A DNA stretch of 64,000 bases from positions 868,001-932,000 of the forward strand of contig CAXXTQ010000001.1 of assembly GCA_963665005.2 (NCBI GenBank), in the 5' to 3' direction. Origin of the DNA: G963665005 sp963665005. GTDB taxonomy: Bacteria; Bacillota; Clostridia; Christensenellales; SZUA-584. The position numbers and the translations under genes are program-made. Under the pieces are notes generated by a model. It ran no database searches and was not told the origin of the DNA. It saw only the letters and a program-made list of their open reading frames with translations. Shown in pieces: positions 51,783 through 61,024 of this stretch (position 1 is the first letter of the stretch; the number at the start of each line of letters is the position of its first letter).

Positions 51783-52226
51783 ATGGCGATTTACGAAGCA
51801 TCGGTGCTGGCAATGAGATTTTGGTTTCTTGCCGCAGGCATTATCGTTCTGCTTGGTGTCACCGGCATATCAATAAAAGAATACAGGGAAAAACGCTTTG
51901 TTCTCGGCGTTGCCAAAAGCAGCATAGGGTATCTAACGATTGTTTCGGGCCCCGAAGATATAATTAATCAAAACATACAGCTTATGGCTAAAAATACTAT
52001 AGGCAGATCGAGAAGAGTTGATATTGTAATGCGCGATTCGAGCATAAGCAAGGCGCATTCTCAAGTTTATTTAATGCAGGATAAAGCCGTGTATGTAAAC
52101 CGGCTCGGCAGAGGCGAAGTCAGCGTAAACGGAAAACAGGTGGGGCGCACAATGAGAATTTACGACAACGATATCGTCTGCTTCGGAAACGTAGTGGCAA
52201 GCATACATTTGAAAGAGGTTGATTAA
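51783..52226 (+). CDS. FHA-domain protein with membrane anchor
   Basis: A 147-aa protein. ATG at 51783 after AGGTGA is preferred to GTG 51771. One N-terminal helix (FWFLAAGIIVLLGVTGI), then an FHA domain that binds phosphothreonine: TIGRSRRVDIVMRDSSISKAHSQVYL, with GRS, SxxH and NG (VSVNGKQVG) conserved. It is the first gene of an FHA-FtsW-PBP2 operon, the arrangement known from actinobacterial fhaB-rodA-pbpA. The Ser/Thr kinase that would set its ligand is not in the window. Confidence 0.92.
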   Translation: MAIYEASVLAMRFWFLAAGIIVLLGVTGISIKEYREKRFVLGVAKSSIGYLTIVSGPEDIINQNIQLMAKNTIGRSRRVDIVMRDSSISKAHSQVYLMQDKAVYVNRLGRGEVSVNGKQVGRTMRIYDNDIVCFGNVVASIHLKEVD

Positions 52227-53477
52227 ATGGTACTCGAAAGAAGAGGCGCGGGAGCGCTTTTGGTTTTCACCGTCCTTTTTTTGCTCTCTGCCTGCGGGCT
52301 GCTTGCCTTTAGGGAGGAAAGCTTTGATATAACGGTAGCGGCTTACGGCGCCGGCGTATCTATTTTATTGCTTCTCGCTTATAATCTTGCGGCAATCATA
52401 TTTCGTCATATCGACAGAATTACGCTCGTCATATGCTTTTTCCTTACCAGCATAGGCCTTGTTGTGCTTGCAAGGCTTAATATGGACATTGCGGTAAAAC
52501 AGCTTATATGGCTGGCGATAGGCACTGTCGTGCTGTTTGTCACGGTAATAATTATAAAAAACACTTACGATTTTGGAAAATGCAATTATTTATTCATGGC
52601 GGCGTCTTTCGGGCTTTTAGCGTTTGCCTATCTTTTTGCCGATACCGTGGGCGGCGCGCGAAACTGGGTCAACTTCGGGCCGATTTCTTTTCAGCCGAGC
52701 GAGATATCAAAGGTTCTTTTTATTATCGTATCGGCATACTTTTTCGCCAATCGAAGAGGAAAGATTGCATCCGCCGCGTATGCGGTATACGTAGGTTTAT
52801 GCGTTATAATACTCGTTTTATCAAACGACCTCGGCGCGGCTCTTTTATATGCCGGCACGTTTTTAATAGTCTTTTTCGCGGGCACAGGGCGTGCGCTGCT
52901 GACTCTTGCCGGCCTTGGTTTGGCGGGCGGCGGCGCGGTAGCGAGTTATTATGTGGTCTCGCACGTAAAGACAAGAGTAGAAATTTGGCAGAACCCCTGG
53001 AGATACCATCGAACTCAAGGTTATCAGATAGTGCAGGGGCTTATGGCTATAGCGGCAGGCGGCGCTTTTGGCGCAGGGCTCGGGCTCGGATACCCCGAGG
53101 CAATACCCGTCAACACGAGCGATTTCATATTTGCGGTAATATGCGAAGAGTTTGGAATTGTTTTTGGAATAATCACTATACTTTTATACCTCGTATTTAT
53201 TATCCGCGGTATGATAATTTCAATGAGGGCGAGCACGAGGTTTGACGCGCTGCTCGTTTTCGGCGCGACGTGTATGCTCTCGCTCCAGTCTTTTATCATA
53301 ATAGCCGGCGTAATAAAACTCATACCGCTGACTGGAATAACACTGCCTTTTATAAGCGCAGGGGGAAGCTCGTTTATAGCATGCTTCTGCCTTGTCGGTA
53401 TTATTGAAGGCGTGGCGGTTAAAAACGGCGAACGTGACGAAAAAGATATTAACGACGCGGGGGGAGAAGTGCTATGA
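52227..53477 (+). CDS. FtsW/RodA/SpoVE family peptidoglycan polymerase
   Basis: SEDS-family glycosyltransferase, 416 aa with about ten helices. RNWVNFGPISFQPSEISKVLFIIVSAYF and SDFIFAVICEEFGIVFG and PLTGITLPFISAGGSSFIACF are family signatures; the essential Asp of the extracellular loop is in NTSDFI. It starts at the base after the FHA stop. The next gene is its transpeptidase partner. Confidence 0.95.
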   Translation: MVLERRGAGALLVFTVLFLLSACGLLAFREESFDITVAAYGAGVSILLLLAYNLAAIIFRHIDRITLVICFFLTSIGLVVLARLNMDIAVKQLIWLAIGTVVLFVTVIIIKNTYDFGKCNYLFMAASFGLLAFAYLFADTVGGARNWVNFGPISFQPSEISKVLFIIVSAYFFANRRGKIASAAYAVYVGLCVIILVLSNDLGAALLYAGTFLIVFFAGTGRALLTLAGLGLAGGGAVASYYVVSHVKTRVEIWQNPWRYHRTQGYQIVQGLMAIAAGGAFGAGLGLGYPEAIPVNTSDFIFAVICEEFGIVFGIITILLYLVFIIRGMIISMRASTRFDALLVFGATCMLSLQSFIIIAGVIKLIPLTGITLPFISAGGSSFIACFCLVGIIEGVAVKNGERDEKDINDAGGEVL

Positions 53478-54856
53478 GAAACAACAGCCTCCGAAGAAAC
53501 ATAAGCGCGCTTCTTTTAGTGTTTATAGTGCTGTTTTCAGGGCTTATCATTTATCTCGGGTACGTTGTGTTTATGTACGGAGAAAGATGGTTCGTTACGC
53601 CGTATAATCCGAGAATACAAAACATGAAAACGACTATAGACGCAGGAGACATACTCGACAGAGAAGGGCTGCCGCTTCTTTATACCGACGATGACGAAAG
53701 AGAATATATAGACGACAAAGATATACGTTTGTCTGTCGCGCATATAATAGGCGACGGTTACGGGCTGACATACGGAGCGCAGACGTTTTTCGCCAAGTAT
53801 CTTTTTGGTTTTGACAAAGGCTCTATTGAGAGAATATCAGACCTTCTTTCGGGTAAAGAAAGACAGGGGAGCGATATCGTGCTTACGATAAACGCTAAGC
53901 TTTGCGAAACGGCGCGCGATGCGCTCGGCGAAAGCGACGGCGCAGTCGTTGTCATGGATTACAAAACGGGCGAGATACTGGCGAGCGTCAGCAAACCGTC
54001 TTTTGACCCGAGCGACATGTCAATGTTTCTTGAGGGCGGAGGGGAAAGCGAGCTTGTAAACCGCGCTTTTGCAGGGCTTTATCCGCCGGGCAGCACATTC
54101 AAGCTTATAACCGCCGCCGCTTTAATAGAAAACGATATGGCGGATTTTAAAACAAACTGCCAGGGAAGCGCGGACATCAACGGAGAGAAAATAGCGTGCC
54201 TTGGCGAACATGGAGATATAGATTTGCAGGGCGCGATAGAGCATTCATGCAACACGTATTTTGCCGAGGCTTCTCAGCTTCTCGGCGCCGTAGCGATAGA
54301 GAAAGAGGCGAACAAGTTCCTTTTTAATAAAGAGCTGTTGTTCGACGATGTCGTTATGGGCGAGAGCGTTTTCGAAGCGGCGAAAAACGACGGCGATACT
54401 GCGTGGTCCGCGATAGGGCAGTATCACGACCTTGTAACGCCGCTTCATGCCTGCATGATAGCCGGATGTATAGCAAACGACGGAGTAATGATGGAACCAA
54501 AGCTTCTGCTTGAAGTTTCTGGCTCTTCAGGTGCATCTCACAAGCTTTCGCCTGTTGTTGCCGCAAAGCCTATGAAAGATACAAAGAAGCTTAAGCAAAT
54601 GATGATATCGGTCGTACAGAGCGGAACGGGAACGGGCGCGGCTGTAGAAGGTTATACCGTGGGCGGAAAGACGGGCACGGCGGAGGTTTTCGGAGAAAAC
54701 GAAAACGCAGATCACGCGTGGTTTGTAGGTTTTGTTGACGACGATGAGCATCCGCTTGCCGTTGCTGTTATAATGGAGAAAACGGGGTCGGGCGGAAAAA
54801 ACGCAGCCCCTGCCGCAAAAAAGGTACTGGAAAAAGCGATAAAGCTTGGATATTGA
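53474..54856 (+). CDS. Class B penicillin-binding protein 2 (transpeptidase)
   Basis: A 460-aa peptidoglycan transpeptidase. One N-terminal helix (LLLVFIVLFSGLIIYLGYVVF), a dimer/pedestal domain, then the penicillin-binding domain: active Ser in YPPGSTFK, SxN in EHSCNTYFAEA and KTGT in VGGKTGTAEVF. It lacks the PASTA repeats of PBP2x-type proteins. Overlaps FtsW by 4 bases. It builds septal or lateral wall with FtsW. Confidence 0.95.
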   Translation: MRNNSLRRNISALLLVFIVLFSGLIIYLGYVVFMYGERWFVTPYNPRIQNMKTTIDAGDILDREGLPLLYTDDDEREYIDDKDIRLSVAHIIGDGYGLTYGAQTFFAKYLFGFDKGSIERISDLLSGKERQGSDIVLTINAKLCETARDALGESDGAVVVMDYKTGEILASVSKPSFDPSDMSMFLEGGGESELVNRAFAGLYPPGSTFKLITAAALIENDMADFKTNCQGSADINGEKIACLGEHGDIDLQGAIEHSCNTYFAEASQLLGAVAIEKEANKFLFNKELLFDDVVMGESVFEAAKNDGDTAWSAIGQYHDLVTPLHACMIAGCIANDGVMMEPKLLLEVSGSSGASHKLSPVVAAKPMKDTKKLKQMMISVVQSGTGTGAAVEGYTVGGKTGTAEVFGENENADHAWFVGFVDDDEHPLAVAVIMEKTGSGGKNAAPAAKKVLEKAIKLGY

Positions 54857-54857
54857 C

Positions 54858-56681
54858 ATGGACAAAATACGCGAAAAATTAAAAACGCTGCCCAAAACGC
54901 CGGGCGTGTATCTTATGAAAAACGCAAAAGGCGATATCATTTATGTCGGCAAAGCGCTGTCGCTGAAAAACCGGGTAAGCAGTTATTTTCAAAACTCGCA
55001 TAAAGATATAAAAACGAGCGCGCTTGTATCAGATATTTTTGATTTTGAGTATATTCTTACCGCTACCGAGATAGAAGCGCTTATACTCGAAGCAAACATG
55101 ATAAAAAGGTACAGCCCTTATTACAACATAATGCTAAGAGACGATAAGCATTATCCTTATATTCGTATTGATTTTAACGAGAAGTTTCCAAGAGTGTGCG
55201 TCGTAAGGCGGGTGAAAAATGACGGCGCAAAATATTTCGGGCCGTATATCGCGGCGCATATATTAAACGATCTGATTGATACCGTTACAAAAACCTTTCC
55301 CGTGCGCATGTGCAAAAAAGATATCACGGGCGATAAAAAAATGCGGCCGTGCCTTAACTATGAGCTTGGCAGGTGCCTTGCTCCTTGCGCAGGAAAAGTC
55401 AGCGAATACGAATATAAACGCATGGTAGACGCCGTCGCCGATTTTCTGTCGGGGAAATATAAAGGGCTCGAAAAACAGATAAAGCAGGATATGCAGCGGG
55501 CATCGGAGAATCTGGAATACGAGAAAGCGGCAATGCTTCGCGACAGATTAAATGCGCTAAAGCGGCTTTTTGAAAAGCAAAAGGCGGGTTTCCCCGATCT
55601 TAACGACAAAGATATTTTCGGCATATTCCAGAAAGACGATGAGGCAGTCGTGCAGGCGCTGTTTGTGCGCAAAGGTGAGCTTAACCATTCTGAGCGTTTT
55701 TATGTAAAATGCGCAGGCGAAGGCGAAGCAGAGGTAATAGGGCATATCATAAAACAATATTATTCTTCTGTAAGCGGAATAGCCAAACAGATATACACCA
55801 GCGCAAAACCTGACGAAAACGAGTTGATAGAAGCCTGGCTTACGCAGAAGAAAGGCTCTAAGGTAATAGTGCATGTGCCCGAGAAAGGCGCGAACAGAAA
55901 ACTTGTCGATATGGCGCTAAGCAACGCAAAAGAAGCGCTTACCCGAAGGCTGCTGCGAATAAAAAAAGATTATGATAATACTTTTGGAGCGCTTGCCGAG
56001 CTAAAGTCTGCGCTTGGCCTTTCGTGCGATATAGACCGCATGGAGTGTTACGACATATCCAATACGAGCGGAGTTGATTCTGTGGCATCTATGGTAGTAT
56101 TTAACGGCGGCAAACCTAACAAAAAACAGTATCGGCGTTTTAAGATAAAAACAGTGCAGGGCGCGGACGATTTCGCTTCTATGAACGAAGTCATAACAAG
56201 GCGCCTGAGAAGGGCGCTGAAGGGCGCACAGGGGTTCGAGACATTCCCGTCGCTGATAGTTGTAGACGGAGGCAAAGGGCAGCTCTCGTCGGCGTATGAC
56301 GCCTTAGCGTCTCTCGGATTAGAGGATATACCGCTTATAAGCCTTGCAAAGCGCGAGGAAGAGATTTTTGTTGTAGGCCAAAGCGAGCCGATAATACTCC
56401 AAAAAGACAGCAACGCTCTTAGTCTTTTAACAAGAATTCGCGACGAAGCGCACAGATTTGCGATAACATATCATAGGGGGCTGCGTTTAAAACAGGTCGA
56501 AGATTCGGTATTGCTGAAAATCCCGCATATAGGAAAGACGCGCGCAAAAGCTCTTCTTACGCATTTTGAAACGGTAGGCGATATAAAAGCTGCCGGCTAT
56601 GATGAAATTATAAAAGTGCCCGGAATGGACATGCGCAGCGCGGCGGCAGTGGTAGATTATTTTGAAGCGGAGCTCGGATAA
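54858..56681 (+). CDS. uvrC: Excinuclease ABC subunit C
   Basis: Nuclease of nucleotide-excision repair, 607 aa. GIY-YIG domain (TPGVYLMKNAKGDIIYVGKALSLKNRVSSYF), UVR motif (KQIKQDMQRASENLEYEKAAMLRDRL), RNase H-like core (ECYDISNTSGVDSVASMVVF) and C-terminal helix-hairpin-helix (IPHIGKTRAKALLTHFE). ATG at 54858 starts one base after the PBP2 stop; an in-frame TTG at 54846 is less likely. GC-rich codon use matches the neighbours. Confidence 0.96.
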   Translation: MDKIREKLKTLPKTPGVYLMKNAKGDIIYVGKALSLKNRVSSYFQNSHKDIKTSALVSDIFDFEYILTATEIEALILEANMIKRYSPYYNIMLRDDKHYPYIRIDFNEKFPRVCVVRRVKNDGAKYFGPYIAAHILNDLIDTVTKTFPVRMCKKDITGDKKMRPCLNYELGRCLAPCAGKVSEYEYKRMVDAVADFLSGKYKGLEKQIKQDMQRASENLEYEKAAMLRDRLNALKRLFEKQKAGFPDLNDKDIFGIFQKDDEAVVQALFVRKGELNHSERFYVKCAGEGEAEVIGHIIKQYYSSVSGIAKQIYTSAKPDENELIEAWLTQKKGSKVIVHVPEKGANRKLVDMALSNAKEALTRRLLRIKKDYDNTFGALAELKSALGLSCDIDRMECYDISNTSGVDSVASMVVFNGGKPNKKQYRRFKIKTVQGADDFASMNEVITRRLRRALKGAQGFETFPSLIVVDGGKGQLSSAYDALASLGLEDIPLISLAKREEEIFVVGQSEPIILQKDSNALSLLTRIRDEAHRFAITYHRGLRLKQVEDSVLLKIPHIGKTRAKALLTHFETVGDIKAAGYDEIIKVPGMDMRSAAAVVDYFEAELG

Positions 56682-56851
56682 AGCTTTAAGAGTGTTAACA
56701 ATCTATGTATTATATCCCCAAACAATGTACAATTTAACCGCATTATTGTAAAATATTAATGAAGGGTATTAACTTTTGCTTTTAAAAAAATTAAGAAATG
56801 CGTTTTTGGATAAACTTTTATATAAACGCGGCTTTTTGCGGAAAGGTTAAT

Positions 56852-57325
56852 ATGCCCATGAATATATTTGTTCTCGATAAAGATATAAAAAAATGCGCAG
56901 AGTATATGGTCGATAAACATATAGTAAAAATGATTACCGAAACGTCGCAGATATTAAGCCTGGTATATTATTACACGGGACAGCCGGAAAAAGCGATATA
57001 CCGAAAGATACATATGAACCACCCGTGCAGTATTTGGGCGCGGCAGTCGCTTAGCAACTGGCTTTGGCTGAAAAAGCTCGGTCTTGCGATGTACGAAGAA
57101 TATAAATACAGATATGGTAACAGGCAGCATAAAGCGGGCGAAGCAATAAAGAAGTTCGACGAACCGCTTTTACCCAAAGGCATTTTGACGAACACGCCTC
57201 TTTGCATGCCGGATAAATATAAGACGGATGATGTTGTGCAGAGCTACCGCGCATACTATAACGGCGAGAAAAGGCATATTTTTAAATGGACGGGGCGTAA
57301 AGTGCCGTATTGGATAGAGATTTGA
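56852..57325 (+). CDS. Conserved protein of unknown function, phage-shared family
   Basis: A 157-aa protein. Start at 56852 follows AAAGG. The opening NIFVLDKDIKKCAEYMVDKHIVKMITETSQILS and the later NHPCSIWARQSLSNWLWL and VVQSYRAYYNGEKRHIFKWTGRKVPYW are conserved in a family that I know mainly from phages and scattered bacteria. Two histidines (DKH and MNHP) and an Asp/Glu set suggest a metal site. No reaction assigned; possible nucleotide or DNA metabolism. Confidence 0.78.
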   Translation: MPMNIFVLDKDIKKCAEYMVDKHIVKMITETSQILSLVYYYTGQPEKAIYRKIHMNHPCSIWARQSLSNWLWLKKLGLAMYEEYKYRYGNRQHKAGEAIKKFDEPLLPKGILTNTPLCMPDKYKTDDVVQSYRAYYNGEKRHIFKWTGRKVPYWIEI

Positions 57326-57339
57326 AACGGGCGGATAAT

Positions 57340-58245
57340 ATGAACAACGAGAAAATAGTTAAAGCGTTATCAGAAAAAATTCAAGATATCAAAACAAATG
57401 AAAGCATGGCAAACCATACTTCGTTTAAAGCGGGAGGCTGTGCCGATATTATGGTATTTCCAAAGAGCCAGAGAGAGATACAGCACGCTGTTTTCATGAA
57501 GAAAGAGTATGGGTTTCCTATGTTTATCATGGGCAGGGGTACAAACCTTATTGTCACGAGCAAAGGAATAAGGGGCGTTGTGCTAAAGCTTGCCGATAAT
57601 TATTCGGGCATGAGGTTTGATGGCGAATGTGTTACCGCAAAGAGCGGTACATCTCTTGCTGCATTAGCGCGCGGGGCGATGGAGCACTGCCTTTCGGGCA
57701 TAGAGTTTTTGGGTGGCATACCGGGAACGCTCGGCGGAGCGGTAAGCATGAACGCGGGCGCATACGGAGCAGAGATAGGCGATTTTGTACAGGAAGTATT
57801 CTTAGCGACTGCGGCAGGCGCAGTATCGCTTCGGCGCGAAGAGATGTCTTTTTCTTACCGTAAGAGCATAATTTCCACAATGCCGTTCGTTGTGACTGGA
57901 GCCAAGCTCAAGCTGGGAAAAAGCGATGCCGCAGTCTGCAAAAGAACGCTCAGCGAGTTAAACGGCAAAAGGCGCGATAAACAGCCGCTTGAATATCCGA
58001 GCGCGGGCAGCGTGTTTAAAAGGCCGGAAGGCAATTACGCGGGCGCGCTTATAGAGCAGGCGGGCTTAAAAGGGTTTTCTGTCGGCGGCGCCGAAGTTTC
58101 CGAGAAGCACGCGGGATTTATAATAAACAAAGGCGGCGCGACTCCCGAAGATATTATAGAGCTTATAAAAAAGGTGCGCGAACGCGTGATGCAGCAAAGC
58201 GGCGTCATGCTTGAAACAGAAGTTAAAGTGATAGGTGAAAGATGA
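57340..58245 (+). CDS. murB: UDP-N-acetylmuramate dehydrogenase
   Basis: FAD enzyme of peptidoglycan synthesis (UDP-GlcNAc-enolpyruvate reduction), 301 aa. Flavin site: MGRGTNLIVTSKGIRGVV and FLGGIPGTLGGAVSMNAGAYGAEI; YRKSII; GSVFKRPEG with the catalytic Ser region. ATG at 57340 after GGGCGG; an upstream in-frame TTG is inside the previous gene's end. Overlaps the PHP gene by 4 bases. Confidence 0.95.
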   Translation: MNNEKIVKALSEKIQDIKTNESMANHTSFKAGGCADIMVFPKSQREIQHAVFMKKEYGFPMFIMGRGTNLIVTSKGIRGVVLKLADNYSGMRFDGECVTAKSGTSLAALARGAMEHCLSGIEFLGGIPGTLGGAVSMNAGAYGAEIGDFVQEVFLATAAGAVSLRREEMSFSYRKSIISTMPFVVTGAKLKLGKSDAAVCKRTLSELNGKRRDKQPLEYPSAGSVFKRPEGNYAGALIEQAGLKGFSVGGAEVSEKHAGFIINKGGATPEDIIELIKKVRERVMQQSGVMLETEVKVIGER

Positions 58246-58955
58246 AACTTACCGCCGATTACCATACGCATACTGTTCACAGCCACGGCAAAGGCAGCGT
58301 GCAGGATAATGTGAAAGAAGCGATTAATAAAGGGCTTACTGCAGTCGGTATTACCGACCATTCTGTTAGGCATTATCTTTACGGCGTAAAAAGCAGGCGG
58401 TTTGGGTATTATATTTCTTGTATAGAAAAAGCAAAAAGAGAGTATGCGGATAAAATAGACGTAAAAACGGGAATAGAGCTTAACCTGACCGGGCTTGACG
58501 GAAGCTTTGATTTGCCGCAGGGGCATGAATTTGATACGGTTATCTTAGGGTATCATAAAGCGGTGCGGTATAATAATTTTGCAACCGCGTGGAGCTTTTT
58601 TATGGGATACAAACGCCCGATGGCAGAGCGGACAAAAAGCATCACAAAAGCTTACACGGCGGCGATTCAAAAAGGCGGTATAAATATTGTCGCACATCCG
58701 GGATACGGCGTTCCGATAGACTATTATTTGCTCGGCAAAGCTTGCGCAGATTACGGTGTGCTGTTTGAGATAAATAACAAACATACCGAGCTTACGGTGC
58801 AAAACATACAAGAGGTAATGCAGACGGGCGCAGATTTTGTGATATCAAGCGATGCGCACACGCCGCAGGATGTCGGGCAAGCATATTCTGCAATAAAACT
58901 TGCGCAGGACGCAGGGCTGAAAGCCGGCAGGATAGTTAACATAACGGAGGGGTAA
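58242..58955 (+). CDS. PHP-domain metal-dependent phosphoesterase
   Basis: A 237-aa member of the PHP superfamily. Metal motifs: DYHTHTVHSHGKG, GITDHSV, GIELNL, IVAHPGYG and SSDAHTPQ. Possible phosphatase of histidinol-phosphate or sugar phosphate type; substrate unknown. It lies between murB and rapZ as in many Clostridia. Confidence 0.92.
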   Translation: MKLTADYHTHTVHSHGKGSVQDNVKEAINKGLTAVGITDHSVRHYLYGVKSRRFGYYISCIEKAKREYADKIDVKTGIELNLTGLDGSFDLPQGHEFDTVILGYHKAVRYNNFATAWSFFMGYKRPMAERTKSITKAYTAAIQKGGINIVAHPGYGVPIDYYLLGKACADYGVLFEINNKHTELTVQNIQEVMQTGADFVISSDAHTPQDVGQAYSAIKLAQDAGLKAGRIVNITEG

Positions 58956-58956
58956 A

Positions 58957-59817
58957 ATGGAGTTTATAATAATCACGGGGTTATCGGGCGCCGGAAGGTC
59001 GCAGGCTTTAAAAAGGCTTGAGGACATGGATTATTTCTGCGTGGACAACCTTCCGCCAAAGCTTATACCCGAGTTCGCAAAGATCTGCCTTAAAAATGAA
59101 GAGATAACAAAGGCCGCAACCGTTGTCGATATGCGCATGGGCGATATGTTCGATGATGTTTACGCCGTTATAAAAAAACTAAGAGAAATGAAAGATATTC
59201 ATCTTCGTATTCTTTTTCTTGACGCGGGTGACGAAGCGCTTGTCAGGCGGTTTAAAGAAACAAGGCGGCTGCACCCTCTTTCTAAGGGCGGAAAGATTAC
59301 CGCGGGTATAATGCTTGAGCGTGAAAAGCTAAAGCGCATAAAAGAGCTTGCAAATAATACCATAGACACAACTACTTATTCATTAAAAAAGCTTGGCGAG
59401 GTTATGGACAAGCTATTCAACGAGCATAACGAAAAGGGTATTCTCATAACCGTTATGACGTTTGGCTATAAGCGCGGTATACCAATTGATGCTGACATGG
59501 TTTTTGACATGAGGTTTTTGCCCAATCCTTTTTATCAGGAGAACCTGCGCGAACATACGGGCAAAGAGCAGGATGTAAAAGAATTTGTTTTGTCTTTTCC
59601 GCGGGCACATATATTTATAGACAAAATAAACGAGCTTGTAAACTACGTTGCGCCATATTATCTGGAACAGGATAAAAAACAGCTGATAATAGCTATCGGT
59701 TGTACGGGCGGGCTTCACAGAAGCGTTGTTGTGGCAGAAGAGCTTTTTTCCATGTTTCAATCGCAGGGGCACCGCGTTACAATAGACCACCGTGATATCG
59801 AGCGGGATCTGCAATAA
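58957..59817 (+). CDS. rapZ: RapZ/YvcJ family nucleotide-binding protein
   Basis: A 286-aa P-loop protein. Walker A GLSGAGRSQALKRLED has Arg for the usual Lys, a variant also known from actinobacterial homologues. Further hallmarks: FCVDNLPPKLIPEF, DMRFLPNPFYQENLREHTG and ACGCTGGLHRSVVVAE-type C-terminal (IAIGCTGGLHRSVVVAE). In Bacillus it binds nucleotides; in Enterobacteria it adapts RNase E. yvcK, which commonly follows, is missing here; whiA starts 14 bases later. Confidence 0.95.
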   Translation: MEFIIITGLSGAGRSQALKRLEDMDYFCVDNLPPKLIPEFAKICLKNEEITKAATVVDMRMGDMFDDVYAVIKKLREMKDIHLRILFLDAGDEALVRRFKETRRLHPLSKGGKITAGIMLEREKLKRIKELANNTIDTTTYSLKKLGEVMDKLFNEHNEKGILITVMTFGYKRGIPIDADMVFDMRFLPNPFYQENLREHTGKEQDVKEFVLSFPRAHIFIDKINELVNYVAPYYLEQDKKQLIIAIGCTGGLHRSVVVAEELFSMFQSQGHRVTIDHRDIERDLQ

Positions 59818-59831
59818 AGGAAGGCGAGCAT

Positions 59832-60761
59832 ATGTCTTTTTCTTCTACTGCAAAAGGCGAGATTTGCAGAACAGAACTTACCGGCGAGTGCTGTGAGATG
59901 GCAGAGCTTGGCGCGCTTATGCATACGGCGGGAACAATAAATATTTCGGGCGGCGCTTTTACCATACGCATTGATACAGAAAACCCCGCTGTCGCGAGGC
60001 GTGCTTTTTTGCTGCTCAAAGGGATTTATGGTATTCATCCTAAAACGCAGATGCATACCAACCAGCTAAAGCACAACCATATCTATTCGCTGTATATAGA
60101 TAAAAAGGACGCGCGCATGGTGGCGCTTGATACAAGGCTTATAGAGCAGGAAGGCATACGCTTTGGCACAGATACATCTTTTATATCAAGGCATTGCTGT
60201 AAGATTGCTTTTGTAAGAGGCGCGTTTCTTGGCTGCGGGTCTGTCACAAACCCCGAAAAACGGTACCATATGGAATTTGTTTGCAGTCAAAAGGAATTTG
60301 CGCAGGGGCTGTTGAATATTATTAAAGAACTCGGTATTTCGGCAAAAATGATACCGCGCAGCAAGAGTTATGTAATATACCTAAAAGAGGCAGATGCAAT
60401 AGTCACGCTTCTGACAATGATGGGTGCGCATTCTTCTATTCTTAAGATAGAGAATATACGCATTTTAAAGAGCGTGCGAAACAACGTTAACCGTAAAGTA
60501 AACTGCGAAACGGGCAATCTTTCTAAAACGGTCAATGCATCGGTAAAACAGCAGGAGAGCATAGAGTATATACGAAGAAGTATAGGGCTGGAAAAGCTGT
60601 CCCCCGGCCTTCGCGAAGTAGCGGAGGCAAGAGTTCGCAACCCAGAAGCAACGCTTGAAGAACTGGCGGACGTTCTTGGCGCAGGGTCGAAATCGGGCGT
60701 GAACCATAAACTGAGAAGAATCAATAGTATAGCTGAAAAACTAAAATCTATAAGGGGGTAA
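59832..60761 (+). CDS. whiA: DNA-binding protein WhiA
   Basis: A 309-aa regulator. LAGLIDADG-like N-terminal domain (SFSSTAKGEICRTEL, CCKIAFVRGAFLGCGSVTNPEKRYHMEF) and C-terminal HTH (LREVAEARVRNPEATLEELADVLGAGSKSGVNHKLRRI). AAGGAAGG precedes ATG. Linked to cell division and chromosome segregation in Gram-positive bacteria. Confidence 0.95.
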   Translation: MSFSSTAKGEICRTELTGECCEMAELGALMHTAGTINISGGAFTIRIDTENPAVARRAFLLLKGIYGIHPKTQMHTNQLKHNHIYSLYIDKKDARMVALDTRLIEQEGIRFGTDTSFISRHCCKIAFVRGAFLGCGSVTNPEKRYHMEFVCSQKEFAQGLLNIIKELGISAKMIPRSKSYVIYLKEADAIVTLLTMMGAHSSILKIENIRILKSVRNNVNRKVNCETGNLSKTVNASVKQQESIEYIRRSIGLEKLSPGLREVAEARVRNPEATLEELADVLGAGSKSGVNHKLRRINSIAEKLKSIRG

Positions 60762-60766
60762 ATTTT

Positions 60767-61024
60767 ATGCAGGCAAAGGAGCTTACCATTACTAACCCGG
60801 ACGGGTTAAGAGCGTTAAAAGCCGCAATGTTCGTACAGGTAGCAGGGCGGTTCGCGTCAAAGATACTCGTCGAAAAAGGCAATAAGAAAATCGACGCAAA
60901 GAGCATAATGGGCGTTTTATCGCTCGGCGTGAAACAGGGTGAAAAGATTTATGTTTTTGCTGACGGCAAGGATGAAGTGGACGCTATTGCCGCTATCGAA
61001 AATCTGATCAATTCAGCTTTATAA
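60767..61024 (+). CDS. HPr paralogue without the phosphorylatable histidine (Crh-like)
   Basis: An 85-aa HPr fold protein. HPr normally has GLHARPA with His15; here residues 13-19 read GLRALKA, so Arg replaces His15 and it cannot accept phosphate from enzyme I. Ser46 (AKSIMGVLSLGV) is kept at the exact position used by HPr kinase. That combination is as in Bacillus Crh, which has Gln15. It starts 5 bases after whiA, with AGGGGG upstream. Role likely in catabolite regulation with CcpA. Confidence 0.9.
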   Translation: MQAKELTITNPDGLRALKAAMFVQVAGRFASKILVEKGNKKIDAKSIMGVLSLGVKQGEKIYVFADGKDEVDAIAAIENLINSAL

